The position numbers and the translations under genes were made by a program. Below are positions 5,509 through 14,430 of a DNA stretch of 18,887 nt, in pieces. This stretch comes from DAOMNN01 sp050486545 (GTDB taxonomy: Bacteria > Pseudomonadota > Gammaproteobacteria > Burkholderiales > Rhodocyclaceae). Location: NCBI GenBank assembly GCA_050486545.1, contig JBJHDM010000058.1:1-18887 (forward strand), in the 5' to 3' direction. A model generated the notes under the pieces. The model saw nothing but the letters and a program-made list of their open reading frames with translations. It searched no databases and was not told the origin of the DNA. Each line of letters starts with the position of its first letter. The stretch's first letter is position 1.

Positions 5509-7611
5509 TTACTCGGCTGCCTTCTCCTCGAGCAGAGCCTTCATGCTCAGGCGGATCTTGCCCCGGTCGTCGGTTTCCAGGACCTTCACCCGCACGGCCT
5601 GTCCTTCGCTCAGGTAATCCGTCACAGCATTGACACGCTCGTTGGCGATCTGCGAGATGTGCAGCAGCCCGTCCTTGCCCGGCAGGATATTGACGATCGC
5701 TCCGAAGTCGAGCAGACGCACGACCGTTCCGTCATAGACCTTCCCGACTTCCGCCTCGGCGGTGATCGCCTCGATCTTGGCCTTGGCCGCCTGCGCGCCC
5801 TCGGAACTCACGCACGAGATCGTGATGTTGCCGTCGTCGTTGATCTCGATGACCGCGCCGGTCTCGTCCTGCAGTCCGCGAATGACCGCTCCGCCCTTGC
5901 CGATCACGTCACGGATCTTCTCCGGGTTGATCTTCATCGTGATCATGCGCGGAGCAAACTGCGACACTTCACCGCGGTGCGAGGCCAGTGCCTGCTTCAT
6001 CTGGGCCAGGATGTGCAGACGCCCCTCGCCGGCCTGGGCCAGCGCGACCTGCATGATCTCCTTGGTGATGCCCTGGATCTTGATGTCCATCTGCAGCGCC
6101 GTGACGCCGTTCTCCGTACCGGCGACCTTGAAGTCCATATCGCCGAGGTGGTCCTCGTCACCCAGGATGTCGGTCAGCACGGCGAAACGGTTGCCGTCCT
6201 TGATCAGGCCCATCGCGATCCCGGCCACGTGCGCCTTGAGCGGCACGCCCGCATCCATCATCGCGAGCGAGCCTCCGCACACCGAAGCCATCGAACTCGA
6301 CCCGTTCGACTCGGTGATCTCCGAGACCACGCGGATCGTATAGCTGAAGTCCTCGGCCGCCGGCAACGCGGCCACGAGCGCACGCTTGGCCAGTCGGCCA
6401 TGGCCGACTTCACGCCGCTTGGTGATGCCGACGCGGCCCGTCTCGCCCGTGCAGAACGGCGGGAAGTTGTAGTGCAGCAGGAAGTTCTCGCGATACTCGC
6501 CACCGATCGCATCGATGATCTGCTCGTCGCGCCCGGTGCCGAGCGTCGCGATGACCAGTGCCTGGGTCTCGCCACGCGTGAACAGGGCGGAACCATGCGT
6601 GCGCGGGAGCAGGCCCACGCGGATGTCGATCGGACGCACGGTGCGCGTGTCCCGACCGTCGATCCGCGGCTCGCCGTTCAGGATGCGGCTGCGCACGATC
6701 CCGGCCTCGAGCTCGTGGAAGATGTCCTTGAGCTCGTTCGACGAAGGAACGTCTTCCGCTCCTTCCGTGATTGCGGCAATGGTCTTGCTGCGGATCTCAT
6801 TGACCCGCTCGGTACGCGCCTGCTTGCTCGTGATGCTGAACGCCGCTTCGAGGTCGGCCTGGGCCAGATCCTTGATCCGTGCGATCAGCGCATCGTTGCG
6901 CGGGGCCGGCTTCCAGTCCCATTCTGGCTTTCCGGCCACTTCAACGAGTTCGTTGATGGCGCGGATCGCCGCCTGCATCTGTTCGTGACCGTACACGACC
7001 GAACCGAGCATGATCTCCTCGGACAGCTCGCGTGCCTCCGACTCGACCATCAGAACGGCCGTTTCGGTCCCGGCCACGACGAGGTTCAGTTCGCTCGTGC
7101 GCAGTTGGGTAGCGGTCGGATTGAGGAGGTATTCGCCGTCCTGGTAGCCAACGCGGCACGCGCCGATCGGGCCGTTGAACGGCACGCCGGAGATCGCCAG
7201 CGCCGCCGACGCGCCGATCATCGCCGGAATGTCGGAATCGACCTCGGGATTGAGCGACAACACCGTGACGATGATCTGCACTTCGTTATAGAAACCGTCC
7301 GGGAAAAGCGGTCGGATCGGGCGGTCGATCAATCGGCAGGTCAGCGTTTCCTTCTCGGTCGGACGACCCTCGCGCTTGAAGAAGCCGCCGGGAATCCGTC
7401 CCGCGGCATAGAACTTCTCGACGTAGTCGACCGTCAGCGGAAAGAAATCCTGGCCCGGACGGGCTTCCTTGGCTGCCACGACGGTAGCAAGGACCATGGT
7501 GTCGTCCATATTGACGATGACGGCACCGCCGGCCTGACGGGCGACTTCACCGGTCTCGATCGTGACCGTATGCGCGCCGTAGGCGAATGTTTTCTTGATG
7601 GATTGAGGCAA
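5509..7611 (-). CDS. pnp: Polynucleotide phosphorylase
   Basis: PNPase degrades RNA from the 3' end with phosphate, releasing nucleoside diphosphates; it forms a trimer and in many bacteria joins the RNA degradosome. The 700 residues show two RNase PH-like domains separated by a helical part, the acidic catalytic segment GDEDHLGDMDFK (about 484-495), a KH domain with GKGG (571-574) and a C-terminal S1 domain (about 622-692). Length is normal. I chose the TTG at 7611 because AAGGA lies seven bases before it and the protein then begins at the family's usual point; the frame stays open to 7677 but without support. It follows rpsO by 160 bases, the classic rpsO-pnp pair. The hairpin in that gap suggests processing control as in E. 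coli, which is an inference. Confidence 0.97.
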   Translation of the reverse strand: MPQSIKKTFAYGAHTVTIETGEVARQAGGAVIVNMDDTMVLATVVAAKEARPGQDFFPLTVDYVEKFYAAGRIPGGFFKREGRPTEKETLTCRLIDRPIRPLFPDGFYNEVQIIVTVLSLNPEVDSDIPAMIGASAALAISGVPFNGPIGACRVGYQDGEYLLNPTATQLRTSELNLVVAGTETAVLMVESEARELSEEIMLGSVVYGHEQMQAAIRAINELVEVAGKPEWDWKPAPRNDALIARIKDLAQADLEAAFSITSKQARTERVNEIRSKTIAAITEGAEDVPSSNELKDIFHELEAGIVRSRILNGEPRIDGRDTRTVRPIDIRVGLLPRTHGSALFTRGETQALVIATLGTGRDEQIIDAIGGEYRENFLLHYNFPPFCTGETGRVGITKRREVGHGRLAKRALVAALPAAEDFSYTIRVVSEITESNGSSSMASVCGGSLAMMDAGVPLKAHVAGIAMGLIKDGNRFAVLTDILGDEDHLGDMDFKVAGTENGVTALQMDIKIQGITKEIMQVALAQAGEGRLHILAQMKQALASHRGEVSQFAPRMITMKINPEKIRDVIGKGGAVIRGLQDETGAVIEINDDGNITISCVSSEGAQAAKAKIEAITAEAEVGKVYDGTVVRLLDFGAIVNILPGKDGLLHISQIANERVNAVTDYLSEGQAVRVKVLETDDRGKIRLSMKALLEEKAAE

Positions 7612-7683
7612 GGTGAGTTCCTTTCGAAATGGTGCAGCAAACGACAACTGCGACAATAAACGGGCCGGGGCGTGCAAAGAACA

Positions 7684-7717
7684 AAGCCGGCGGGCTCGCG
7701 AGGAGCCGTGCCGGCTT
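7684..7717 (-). terminator. rpsO-pnp intergenic hairpin (terminator or processing site)
   Basis: The outer arms AAGCCGGC and GCCGGCTT (7684-7691, 7710-7717) and the inner arms GGCTC and GAGCC (7693-7697, 7703-7707) make a long two-part stem around a five-base loop. On the minus strand it is followed by TTTGTTCTTT, so it could be a leaky rpsO terminator. In E. coli the same gap holds a terminator and an RNase III site used for PNPase autoregulation; either role is possible here. Confidence 0.6.
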
Positions 7718-7771
7718 GTGCTGGCTCAGGGAGCCCGGTGCGACGCTGTCCGACTCGACATGGCCGGCAAC

Positions 7772-8041
7772 TTACTTGCGCAGGCCCAGACGCTCGATCA
7801 GGTTGCGGTAACTATCGGCGTTCTTGCCCTTGAGATAGTCGAGCAGCTTGCGGCGCTGGCTGACCATCTTCAGCAGACCGCGACGCGAGTGATGATCCTT
7901 CGCGTTGGCCTTGAAGTGGCCGGTCAGGCCGTTGATGCGCGCGGTCAGAAGCGCGACCTGGACTTCGGGCGAACCGGTGTCGCCCTGGGCGCGCTGAAAA
8001 TCCTTGACGATCTGCGCCTTGTTTGCGGTATCGAGAGCCAT
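7772..8041 (-). CDS. rpsO: 30S ribosomal protein S15
   Basis: S15 binds 16S rRNA early in assembly of the small subunit and forms a bridge to the 50S subunit. The 89-residue protein has the family blocks DTGSPEVQVALL, KDHHSRRGLLKMVSQRRKLLDYLK and the C-terminus IERLGLRK. Length equals that of the E. coli protein. The frame is open upstream to 8113, but that would take in the promoter at 8084-8113, so the ATG at 8041 is used. No strong ribosome site is seen (AAGAG is about 12 bases away), which may reflect translational control, a known trait of rpsO. It lies between truB and pnp. Confidence 0.98.
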   Translation of the reverse strand: MALDTANKAQIVKDFQRAQGDTGSPEVQVALLTARINGLTGHFKANAKDHHSRRGLLKMVSQRRKLLDYLKGKNADSYRNLIERLGLRK

Positions 8042-8083
8042 GTGGGTATTTACTCTTATCAATCTTCCAATCTGAAGCACGTG

Positions 8084-8113
8084 ATTATAGCGAATCCGCG
8101 CGAGGAAACTCAA
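8084..8113 (-). promoter_or_regulatory. Promoter of rpsO
   Basis: TTGAGT (8113-8108), an 18-base spacer and TATAAT (8089-8084) on the minus strand, about 43 bases before the rpsO start. It allows rpsO-pnp to be expressed separately from the upstream rimP-truB block. Confidence 0.8.
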
Positions 8114-8127
8114 TCATTTCGGCCGCC

Positions 8128-9048
8128 TCAACCGGACGTTCCGGCCGATGCACCCGTCGCGACGAGCCGTTTGGGGGAGAGTTTGCCGTCTGGCTGGAGC
8201 TCCCCTAGCCCCAGAAAACGATTTCCTTCGTACAAGCGCACCAGCCCGGGCTGCGCGGCATCGGCCCCGATCACCCGCCCCTGCAGGATCGCATGGGCCC
8301 GAGCACCGTCCAGGCCGACCCGCGGAAGATGCATCACCAACGCATCGGCCGGTGCGAGCAACGCGGCCCGCTCATCGAACTCCGTTGCATCGAGCACCGC
8401 GAGGGACACGCCCGATTCGATGCCGAACGGGCCGATGCGGGTTCTGCGCAGCGCAGACAGATGCGCCCCGCAACCCAACGCCCGCCCGATGTCGATGGCG
8501 AGGCTGCGAATATACGTCCCCTTGCTGCAGGCCACCCGGATCCGGAACGCTTCCGCCTCGCATGCCAGCAGTTCCAGCGCGTCGATGCGGACTTTCCGGG
8601 CCGCGCGCTCGACCTCGATCCCGGCACGCGCATATTCGTACAGCGGCCTGCCGTCGCGCTTCAAGGCCGAGTGCATCGGGGGCACCTGCTCGATCGTTCC
8701 GGTGAAGCCTTCCAGTGCGCGCTCGATCGACTCACGCTGCACGCAGACCGCCTGCTCCGACGTGATCACCCCTTCGGCGTCGCCCGTGTCGGTCTCGATC
8801 CCGAGGCGGACAGTCGCTTCGTAGGTCTTGTCGGCGTCGAGCAGCATCTGGGAAAACTTCGTCGCCTCCCCGAAGGTCAGCGGGAGCAGGCCCGTGGCCA
8901 TCGGATCGAGCGTGCCCGTGTGACCCGCCTTGGCTGCATTGAGCAACCGCCTGGCCGTCTGCAGCGCGGCGTTCGACGTCAGACCGGCCGGCTTGTCGAG
9001 CAGCAGTACGCCATCGATTGCCCGGCGCCGGGCCTTCTGCCGCAACAT
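8128..9048 (-). CDS. truB: tRNA pseudouridine-55 synthase
   Basis: TruB converts U55 in the T loop of nearly all tRNAs to pseudouridine and also acts as a tRNA folding chaperone. The 306-residue protein has the N-terminal motif GVLLLDKPAGLTSN, the catalytic motif GHTGTLDPMATG with the expected nucleophile Asp48, and the later conserved blocks YEATVRLG, PPMHSALK and CSKGTYIRSL. The C-terminal part (from about 240) is the TruB/PUA-like region. It begins 12 bases after rbfA, with GGCGGGAT as a ribosome-site candidate, and belongs to the nusA-infB-rbfA-truB operon. Confidence 0.98.
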   Translation of the reverse strand: MLRQKARRRAIDGVLLLDKPAGLTSNAALQTARRLLNAAKAGHTGTLDPMATGLLPLTFGEATKFSQMLLDADKTYEATVRLGIETDTGDAEGVITSEQAVCVQRESIERALEGFTGTIEQVPPMHSALKRDGRPLYEYARAGIEVERAARKVRIDALELLACEAEAFRIRVACSKGTYIRSLAIDIGRALGCGAHLSALRRTRIGPFGIESGVSLAVLDATEFDERAALLAPADALVMHLPRVGLDGARAHAILQGRVIGADAAQPGLVRLYEGNRFLGLGELQPDGKLSPKRLVATGASAGTSG

Positions 9049-9060
9049 CGATCCCGCCCG

Positions 9061-9444
9061 TCAATCCTTGCCGTCGTCGCGCGTGCGCTCTTCGTCCTCG
9101 CGAACGACCCGGTCGATCAGTTGGGAAAGGCGGCTGCCCTCCTCGACCGAACGATCATAGTGAAAATGCAGTTCGGGCGTCGTATGGATCCGGACCCGTC
9201 GTCCCAGCTCCCGGCGAAGGAATCCGCTGGCGCGGCGCAGCCCGGCAAGGATCTCGTCCAGTCCTTCCTCGCCTTTCATCGACGTGAAGAACACCTTCGC
9301 GTGGGCATAATCCGGGGTGATTTCCACATCGGTCAGCGTGATGAACCCGACACGCGGGTCCTTCACCTCGAGCCGGATCAGCTCGGCGAGTTCCCGCCGG
9401 ATCTGCTCGGCAACGCGCTGGCTGCGGGAGAATTCCTTCGGCAT
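9061..9444 (-). CDS. rbfA: 30S ribosome-binding factor A
   Basis: RbfA is a cold-shock assembly factor that binds the 30S subunit and assists 16S rRNA 5' end processing. The 127-residue protein is a single KH-like domain: the N-terminal block EFSRSQRVAEQIRRELAELI, the segment DPRVGFITLTDVEITPDYAHAKVF and the C-terminal PELHFHYDRSVEEGSRLSQLID match the family throughout. Its ATG is three bases after the infB stop, so translational coupling is likely. A short acidic and basic tail ends the protein. Confidence 0.98.
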   Translation of the reverse strand: MPKEFSRSQRVAEQIRRELAELIRLEVKDPRVGFITLTDVEITPDYAHAKVFFTSMKGEEGLDEILAGLRRASGFLRRELGRRVRIHTTPELHFHYDRSVEEGSRLSQLIDRVVREDEERTRDDGKD

Positions 9445-9447
9445 CGT

Positions 9448-12255
9448 TCAGAGCGTCCGCGCGATTTCCTGGATCTCGTACACTTCGAGCTGATCGCCTT
9501 CCTGGATGTCATTGTAGTTCTTGATCGACAGGCCGCACTCGTAGCCCGACTTCACTTCCTTGACGTCATCCTTGAAGCGCTTGAGCGACTCGAGCATCCC
9601 GCCGTGAACCACGGTGTTGTCGCGCAGTACGCGGACCAGCGAACCACGCTTGACCATGCCTTCCAGAACGTAGCATCCGGCCACCGCCCCCACCTTGGGC
9701 ACACGGAAGACCTGCCGCACCTCGACCATCCCGATCACGTTCTCGCGCCGTTCCGGCGAGAGCATGCCGGAGAGTGCCGCCTTCACGTCATCGACCGCAT
9801 CGTAGATGATGTTGTAGTAACGGATGTCGACCCCGAAGTTCTCGGCCAGCTTGCGCGCACCGGCGTCGGCACGGGTGTTGAAGCCGATGATGACCGCTCC
9901 CGAAGCCTGCGCAAGGTTCACATCCGACTCGGTGATGCCGCCGACCGCGCCATGCAGCACATTCACCCGGACCTCCTCGGTCGAGAGCTTGTTCAAGGCC
10001 TGGACCAGTGCCTCCTGCGAGCCCTGCACGTCGGCCTTGACGATGAGCGGCAAGGCCTTGACCTCGGCTTCGCCCATCTGCTCGAACATGTTCTCCAGCT
10101 TTGCCGCCTGCTGCTTGGCGAGCTTGACGTCCCGGAACTTGCCCTGACGGAACAGGGCGATCTCGCGTGCCTTCTTCTCGTCGGCAAGCACGATGGCCTC
10201 GTCACCTGCGGCCGGCACATCGGAAAGCCCCAGGATCTCGACCGGAATCGACGGCCCGGCCGAATCGATCGCCTTGCCGTTCTCGTCGAGCATCGCACGG
10301 ATGCGGCCGAAGGTTCCGCCGACCAGGATGTTGTCGCCCTTGTTCAGCGTCCCCGACTGGACCAGCAGCGAAGCCACCGGTCCGCGCCCCTTGTCCAGAC
10401 GGGCCTCGATGATCAGGCCCTTGGCGGGCGTATCGACCGGCGCCGTGAGTTCCAGCACTTCCGCCTGCAGCAGCACGGCCTCGAGCAGGTCGTCGATGCC
10501 CGCTCCGGTCTTCGCCGAGACCTGGATGAACATCACCTCGCCACCGTACTCCTCTGGCACGACGCCCTCGGACACGAGTTCCTGCTTGACCCGCTCGGGG
10601 TTCGCCTCGGGCTTGTCGATCTTGTTGACCGCGACGACGACCGGCACGCCGGCGGCCTTGGCATGGTGAATCGCCTCACGCGTCTGCGGCATCACGCCGT
10701 CATCGGCCGCGACGACCAGAATCACGAGATCGGTCGCCTTGGCACCGCGAGCACGCATCGCCGTGAACGCTTCGTGACCCGGCGTATCGAGGAAGGTCAG
10801 CATGCCGCGGGGCGTCTCGACGTGATAGGCGCCGATGTGCTGGGTAATGCCGCCGGCCTCCCCGGCAGCCACCTTGGCCGTCCGGATATAGTCGAGCAGC
10901 GAAGTCTTGCCGTGATCGACGTGACCCATCACGGTCACCACCGGGGCGCGCGGCTCGATCCGCGCATCGTGATGCTCGTCCGAGGTCTCGAGGAACGCGT
11001 CCGGATCGTCGAGCTTGGCGGCAAAGGCCTTGTGACCCATCTCTTCGACCAGGATCATCGCGGTTTCCTGGTCGAGAACCTGGTTGATCGTGACCATGGA
11101 ACCCATCTTCATGAGCACCTTGATCACCTCGGCCGCCTTCACCGACATCTTGTGCGCAAGGTCGGCCACGGTAATGGTTTCCGGCACATGGACGTCGCGC
11201 ACGATCGGTTCGACCGGAGTCTGGAAATTCTTCTGGTCTCGCTGGCCCCCACGCGAGCGCCCGCCACCCCTTGCGCCGCGCCAGCTCGTGGCCGTACCGC
11301 CGATCTCGCCACGGGTCTTGAGGCCGCGTCGCTTCGACGCGTCGTCACCGGCCGGGCCTCGCGCACCGCGCTTCGCATCCTTGGCTCCGGCCTTGTCGTC
11401 CATCTTGGCGGGACGGTGAAGGGTGCCGGTCGGCCCCTTGGGCGCCGCCTTCTGTGGTTCTTCGGTGGCCACGGCACGCGCCTCTTCCTCGGCACGACGT
11501 GCTTCGGCTGCCGCACGAGCGGCAGCCTCGCGTTCCTGGCGGGCCTTGATGTCGGCCTCCTGGCGCTCCCGCAAGGCCTGCTGGCGACGCTCATCGGCCT
11601 CGCGCGCCGCGCGTTCTTCCGGACTGAGAATCGAAGGTGCCGGCGCACGACGCTTCTTCGGCGCTGCAGCGACCGGGGCTTCCTCCTCACCAGAGGCTTG
11701 CTCGACCGAAGCCTCCGCCTCGGAAGCGCGCTCGGTTTGCGTCTCGACCACTTCGGCTTCGGCAACTGCCGAACCGCTTTCCTCGGGTTCCGCGATGGCT
11801 TGCGGCGTCACGCTTTCCGGCTCGGCCGTTTGGGCCGGGGCCGTACCCTGCGCTTCCATGTCCGCCACCAGAGCATCCACCTCGGGGGCCGGCTGCTGGG
11901 CGACCGTCTCCTCCACGGCTTCCGCTTCAGGTGCGGGCGCTTCGAGCCCACCCAGTTCGTCACGCTTGACGAAGACGCGCTTCTTGCGCACTTCCACCTG
12001 CACCGTGCGCGCACGCCCCGACGAATCGGTGGCGCGGATCTCGGAGGTCTGGCGGCGGGTCAGGGTGATCTTGCCCTTGGGCTTGGTCTCGCCGTGGGAT
12101 CGGCGCAGGTACTCGAGCAGTCTCGCCTTGTCCTGTTCGGTCAGGAAATCCTCGACGCCAGACTTGGCCACACCAGCCTTCTGGAGCTGCTCGAGCAGCA
12201 CCGCGGCCGGCATCTTCAGCTCGCCGGCAAATTGGGTAACGCTCATTTCTTCCAT
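9448..12255 (-). CDS. infB: Translation initiation factor IF-2
   Basis: IF-2 is the GTPase that brings fMet-tRNA to the 30S complex and promotes subunit joining. The 935 residues comprise an IF2-N domain (about 1-50), a long charged and Ala/Glu-rich linker (about 100-340), a second IF2-N domain (about 355-405), the G domain with GHVDHGKT (444-451), DTPGH (490-494) and NKID (544-547), and C-terminal domains II-IV ending in the fMet-tRNA-binding part. AGGGA before the ATG at 12255 is a good ribosome site; the second ATG at 12246 is a weaker alternative. The linker is typical in being low in complexity and poorly conserved. It lies 13 bases after nusA. Confidence 0.98.
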   Translation of the reverse strand: MEEMSVTQFAGELKMPAAVLLEQLQKAGVAKSGVEDFLTEQDKARLLEYLRRSHGETKPKGKITLTRRQTSEIRATDSSGRARTVQVEVRKKRVFVKRDELGGLEAPAPEAEAVEETVAQQPAPEVDALVADMEAQGTAPAQTAEPESVTPQAIAEPEESGSAVAEAEVVETQTERASEAEASVEQASGEEEAPVAAAPKKRRAPAPSILSPEERAAREADERRQQALRERQEADIKARQEREAAARAAAEARRAEEEARAVATEEPQKAAPKGPTGTLHRPAKMDDKAGAKDAKRGARGPAGDDASKRRGLKTRGEIGGTATSWRGARGGGRSRGGQRDQKNFQTPVEPIVRDVHVPETITVADLAHKMSVKAAEVIKVLMKMGSMVTINQVLDQETAMILVEEMGHKAFAAKLDDPDAFLETSDEHHDARIEPRAPVVTVMGHVDHGKTSLLDYIRTAKVAAGEAGGITQHIGAYHVETPRGMLTFLDTPGHEAFTAMRARGAKATDLVILVVAADDGVMPQTREAIHHAKAAGVPVVVAVNKIDKPEANPERVKQELVSEGVVPEEYGGEVMFIQVSAKTGAGIDDLLEAVLLQAEVLELTAPVDTPAKGLIIEARLDKGRGPVASLLVQSGTLNKGDNILVGGTFGRIRAMLDENGKAIDSAGPSIPVEILGLSDVPAAGDEAIVLADEKKAREIALFRQGKFRDVKLAKQQAAKLENMFEQMGEAEVKALPLIVKADVQGSQEALVQALNKLSTEEVRVNVLHGAVGGITESDVNLAQASGAVIIGFNTRADAGARKLAENFGVDIRYYNIIYDAVDDVKAALSGMLSPERRENVIGMVEVRQVFRVPKVGAVAGCYVLEGMVKRGSLVRVLRDNTVVHGGMLESLKRFKDDVKEVKSGYECGLSIKNYNDIQEGDQLEVYEIQEIARTL

Positions 12256-12268
12256 CGATTCCCTCCCC

Positions 12269-13744
12269 TCATTCCTCGAACCAGTGCGCGCGCGCGACCG
12301 AGATCAGGGCTGCCGCCCGTTCCGGATCGATGCCGACGAGTTCCACCAGTTCGTCCGCGGCCAGATCTGCAAGATCGTCGCGGGTGCAAATGCCCTGCTG
12401 CGCCAGTTTGGCGGCCAGCGTCTTTTCCATGCCTTCCAGGTTCAGCAGATCCTCGGACACGTTTTCCAGCTGTTCTTCGGTCACGATCGCTTCGGTGAGC
12501 AGCACGTTGCGCGCCCGGTCGCGAAGCTCGTTGACGGTCTCTTCGTCGAAGGCCTCGATCTCGAGCATCTCGGCCAGCGGCACGTAGGCGATCTCTTCGA
12601 GCGAAGTGAAGCCTTCGTCGATCAGGATATCCGCGAGTTCGTCATCGACGTCCAGCTTGCCCATGAACAACTCGCGCAGTTCGCGCCGCTCCTCGTCCGA
12701 CTTCTGGGCCGATTCCTCTTCGCTCATGAGGTTGATCGTCCAGCCGGTCAGCTCGGAGGCGAGCTTGACGTTCTGCCCGCTGCGCCCGATCGCGATGGCC
12801 AGGTTGTTCTCGTCCACCACGACGTCCATGCTGTGATTCTCCTCGTCGACGACGATGGAAACCACCTCGGCAGGCTGCAGCGCCGCGATCACGAACTGCG
12901 CGGGGTCGGCCGACCAGACGATGATGTCGATCTGCTCGCCGGCGATCTCGTTGCGCACGGCCGTGACGCGCGAACCGCGCAGGCCCACGCAGGTGCCGAT
13001 CGGGTCGATGCGCGGATCGTGCGAATGGACCGCGATCTTCGCCCGCAATCCGGGATCGCGGGCGCAGGCCTTGACCTCAAGCAGACCTTCCTCGATTTCG
13101 GGTACTTCCAGTTCGAACAACTTGCCCAGGAATTCGGCAGCCGTCCGGGAGAGGATGAGCTGCGGACCGCGCGCGCTGCGATCGATGCGCAGCAGGAAGG
13201 CCTTGACGCGGTCGCCCACGCGCAGGTTCTCGCGGGGAATCATCTGGTCGCGTGGAATCACCGCTTCCAGGCGCCCTACCTCGATGATCGCGTTTCCGCG
13301 TTCCATACGCTTGATCGAACCGGAAACCAGATGCTCCTTGCGCTCGAGGAAGTCGTTCAGGACCTGCTCGCGCTCGGCGTCGCGAATCCGTTGCAGGATG
13401 ACCTGCTTGGCGGCCTGGGCACCGACACGACCGAAATCGATCGGCTCGAGCGCCTCCTCGATGTAGTCGCCGAGTTCGATGTCCGGGTCGATCTCGCGCG
13501 CGTCGATGATGCCCATCTCCGCCTCGTCGTTCACGACTTCCTCATCCGGCATCACGAGCCAGCGCCGGAACGATTCGTAATCTCCGGTCGTCCTGTCGAT
13601 CGTCACACGAACGTCTGCCTCGTCATGTACACGCTTCTTGGTCGCGGATGCGAGGGCCGACTCGAGCGCCGCAAACACGACATCCTTTTCCACGTTCTTC
13701 TCACGCGCCAGCGCGTCGACAAGCAGCAAAATCTCGCGGCTCAT
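12269..13744 (-). CDS. nusA: Transcription termination/antitermination factor NusA
   Basis: NusA binds RNA polymerase and modulates pausing, intrinsic termination and antitermination. The 491-residue protein has an N-terminal polymerase-binding domain (1 to about 130), an S1 domain (about 135-200), two KH domains including PRIDPIGTCVGLRGSR-type sequence and IAIGRSGQNVKLASELTGW, and two C-terminal acidic repeat (helix-hairpin-helix) domains from about 365. The two acidic repeats are a gammaproteobacterial/proteobacterial trait. GGAGG lies 9 bases before the ATG at 13744. It is between rimP and infB as in E. coli. Confidence 0.98.
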   Translation of the reverse strand: MSREILLLVDALAREKNVEKDVVFAALESALASATKKRVHDEADVRVTIDRTTGDYESFRRWLVMPDEEVVNDEAEMGIIDAREIDPDIELGDYIEEALEPIDFGRVGAQAAKQVILQRIRDAEREQVLNDFLERKEHLVSGSIKRMERGNAIIEVGRLEAVIPRDQMIPRENLRVGDRVKAFLLRIDRSARGPQLILSRTAAEFLGKLFELEVPEIEEGLLEVKACARDPGLRAKIAVHSHDPRIDPIGTCVGLRGSRVTAVRNEIAGEQIDIIVWSADPAQFVIAALQPAEVVSIVVDEENHSMDVVVDENNLAIAIGRSGQNVKLASELTGWTINLMSEEESAQKSDEERRELRELFMGKLDVDDELADILIDEGFTSLEEIAYVPLAEMLEIEAFDEETVNELRDRARNVLLTEAIVTEEQLENVSEDLLNLEGMEKTLAAKLAQQGICTRDDLADLAADELVELVGIDPERAAALISVARAHWFEE

Positions 13745-13770
13745 TGTTCAGGACCTCCACATCCGAATGC

Positions 13771-14199
13771 TCAAAACCTGGGGACCAGGCGTGCTTTCTC
13801 GATTTCGTCGAAGGGAAAGGAAAGCTCCCCCGCGGCAGTGCCCAACTGCACCTGCCCGTCGACCACACCTTTCAGCACCCCGGTAAAATTACGCTGATTG
13901 TTCATTGGCATACGCAAGCGCAACTGTACGTCGCTGCCCGCAAACCGCTCGAAATCGGCCATCTTCTTCAGGGGCCGATCCAGTCCCGGGGACGACACCT
14001 CGAGACGATCGTAATCCACGTTCTCGACCTCGAAGACCCGCGACAGCTGATTGCTCACCGTCGCACAGTCGTCGATCGTCACGCCGCGCTCGATATCGAT
14101 GAAGATCCGCAACAGACGCCCCTTGGGCGACGTTTCGAAGTCCACGAGTTCGAAACCGAGCCCGCTGACAACCTGATCGACCAGCGCTTCGAGTTCCAT
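13771..14199 (-). CDS. rimP: Ribosome maturation factor RimP
   Basis: RimP assists an early step in 30S subunit assembly. The 142-residue protein contains the family blocks LVDQVVSGLGFELVDFE, LRIFIDIERGVTIDDCATVS and LEVSSPGLDRPLKK, the last being the signature SPGLDRPL. The frame is open upstream to 14373, but this would include the promoter and a poly-T tract; the ATG at 14199 has AGGA five to six bases before it and gives the usual length. It is the first gene of rimP-nusA-infB-rbfA-truB. Confidence 0.97.
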   Translation of the reverse strand: MELEALVDQVVSGLGFELVDFETSPKGRLLRIFIDIERGVTIDDCATVSNQLSRVFEVENVDYDRLEVSSPGLDRPLKKMADFERFAGSDVQLRLRMPMNNQRNFTGVLKGVVDGQVQLGTAAGELSFPFDEIEKARLVPRF

Positions 14200-14214
14200 T
14201 TCAATCCTACAAAT

Positions 14215-14234
14215 AAAAAAAGGGCTTGACGCCC
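14215..14234 (-). terminator. Terminator-like attenuator in the rimP leader
   Basis: On the minus strand GGGC-GTCAA-GCCC is followed at once by seven Ts. The stem is only four pairs, so it would be a weak or partial terminator. It lies between the promoter at 14297-14325 and the rimP start, a suitable position for attenuation of the nusA operon, but it could also be a leaky end for rluB transcripts. Confidence 0.4.
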
Positions 14235-14296
14235 ATCCCTGTTGAACCCAACCGGAAACCGACGAATCCGATAGACCGGCTCGTCGAAGCTTTTGA

Positions 14297-14325
14297 ATTA
14301 TAGCTGGCTTGCTTCGAACAGGCAA
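14297..14325 (-). promoter_or_regulatory. Promoter of the rimP-nusA-infB operon
   Basis: TTGCCT (14325-14320), 17 bases and a perfect TATAAT (14302-14297) on the minus strand. The predicted start near 14290 leaves a leader of about 90 bases. Unlike E. coli, no tRNA-fMet gene (metY) is found between this promoter and rimP. Confidence 0.8.
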
Positions 14326-14430
14326 TTGACCACGACCCGTCCGCGCCCGGCACTGCTGGCCCGAGCGATCCACGTCCGGATGACGGGAGCAATCCTCAGG
14401 ACCACCCCCTTCTCCAGGATCCTCGTCGTT

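Noticed and set aside
5488..7659. Open frame of 723 codons on the plus strand
   Set aside because: It is the antisense of pnp, with no recognisable domain and high Asp/Arg/His content.
8293..12498. Open frame of 1401 codons on the plus strand
   Set aside because: It runs opposite to truB, rbfA and infB, all of which are certain. Its composition (rich in His, Arg, Asp, Leu) is what the antisense of GC-rich coding DNA gives.
11423..13897. Open frame of 824 codons on the plus strand
   Set aside because: It lies opposite infB and nusA; the Ser/Ala/Arg-rich first part mirrors the infB linker.
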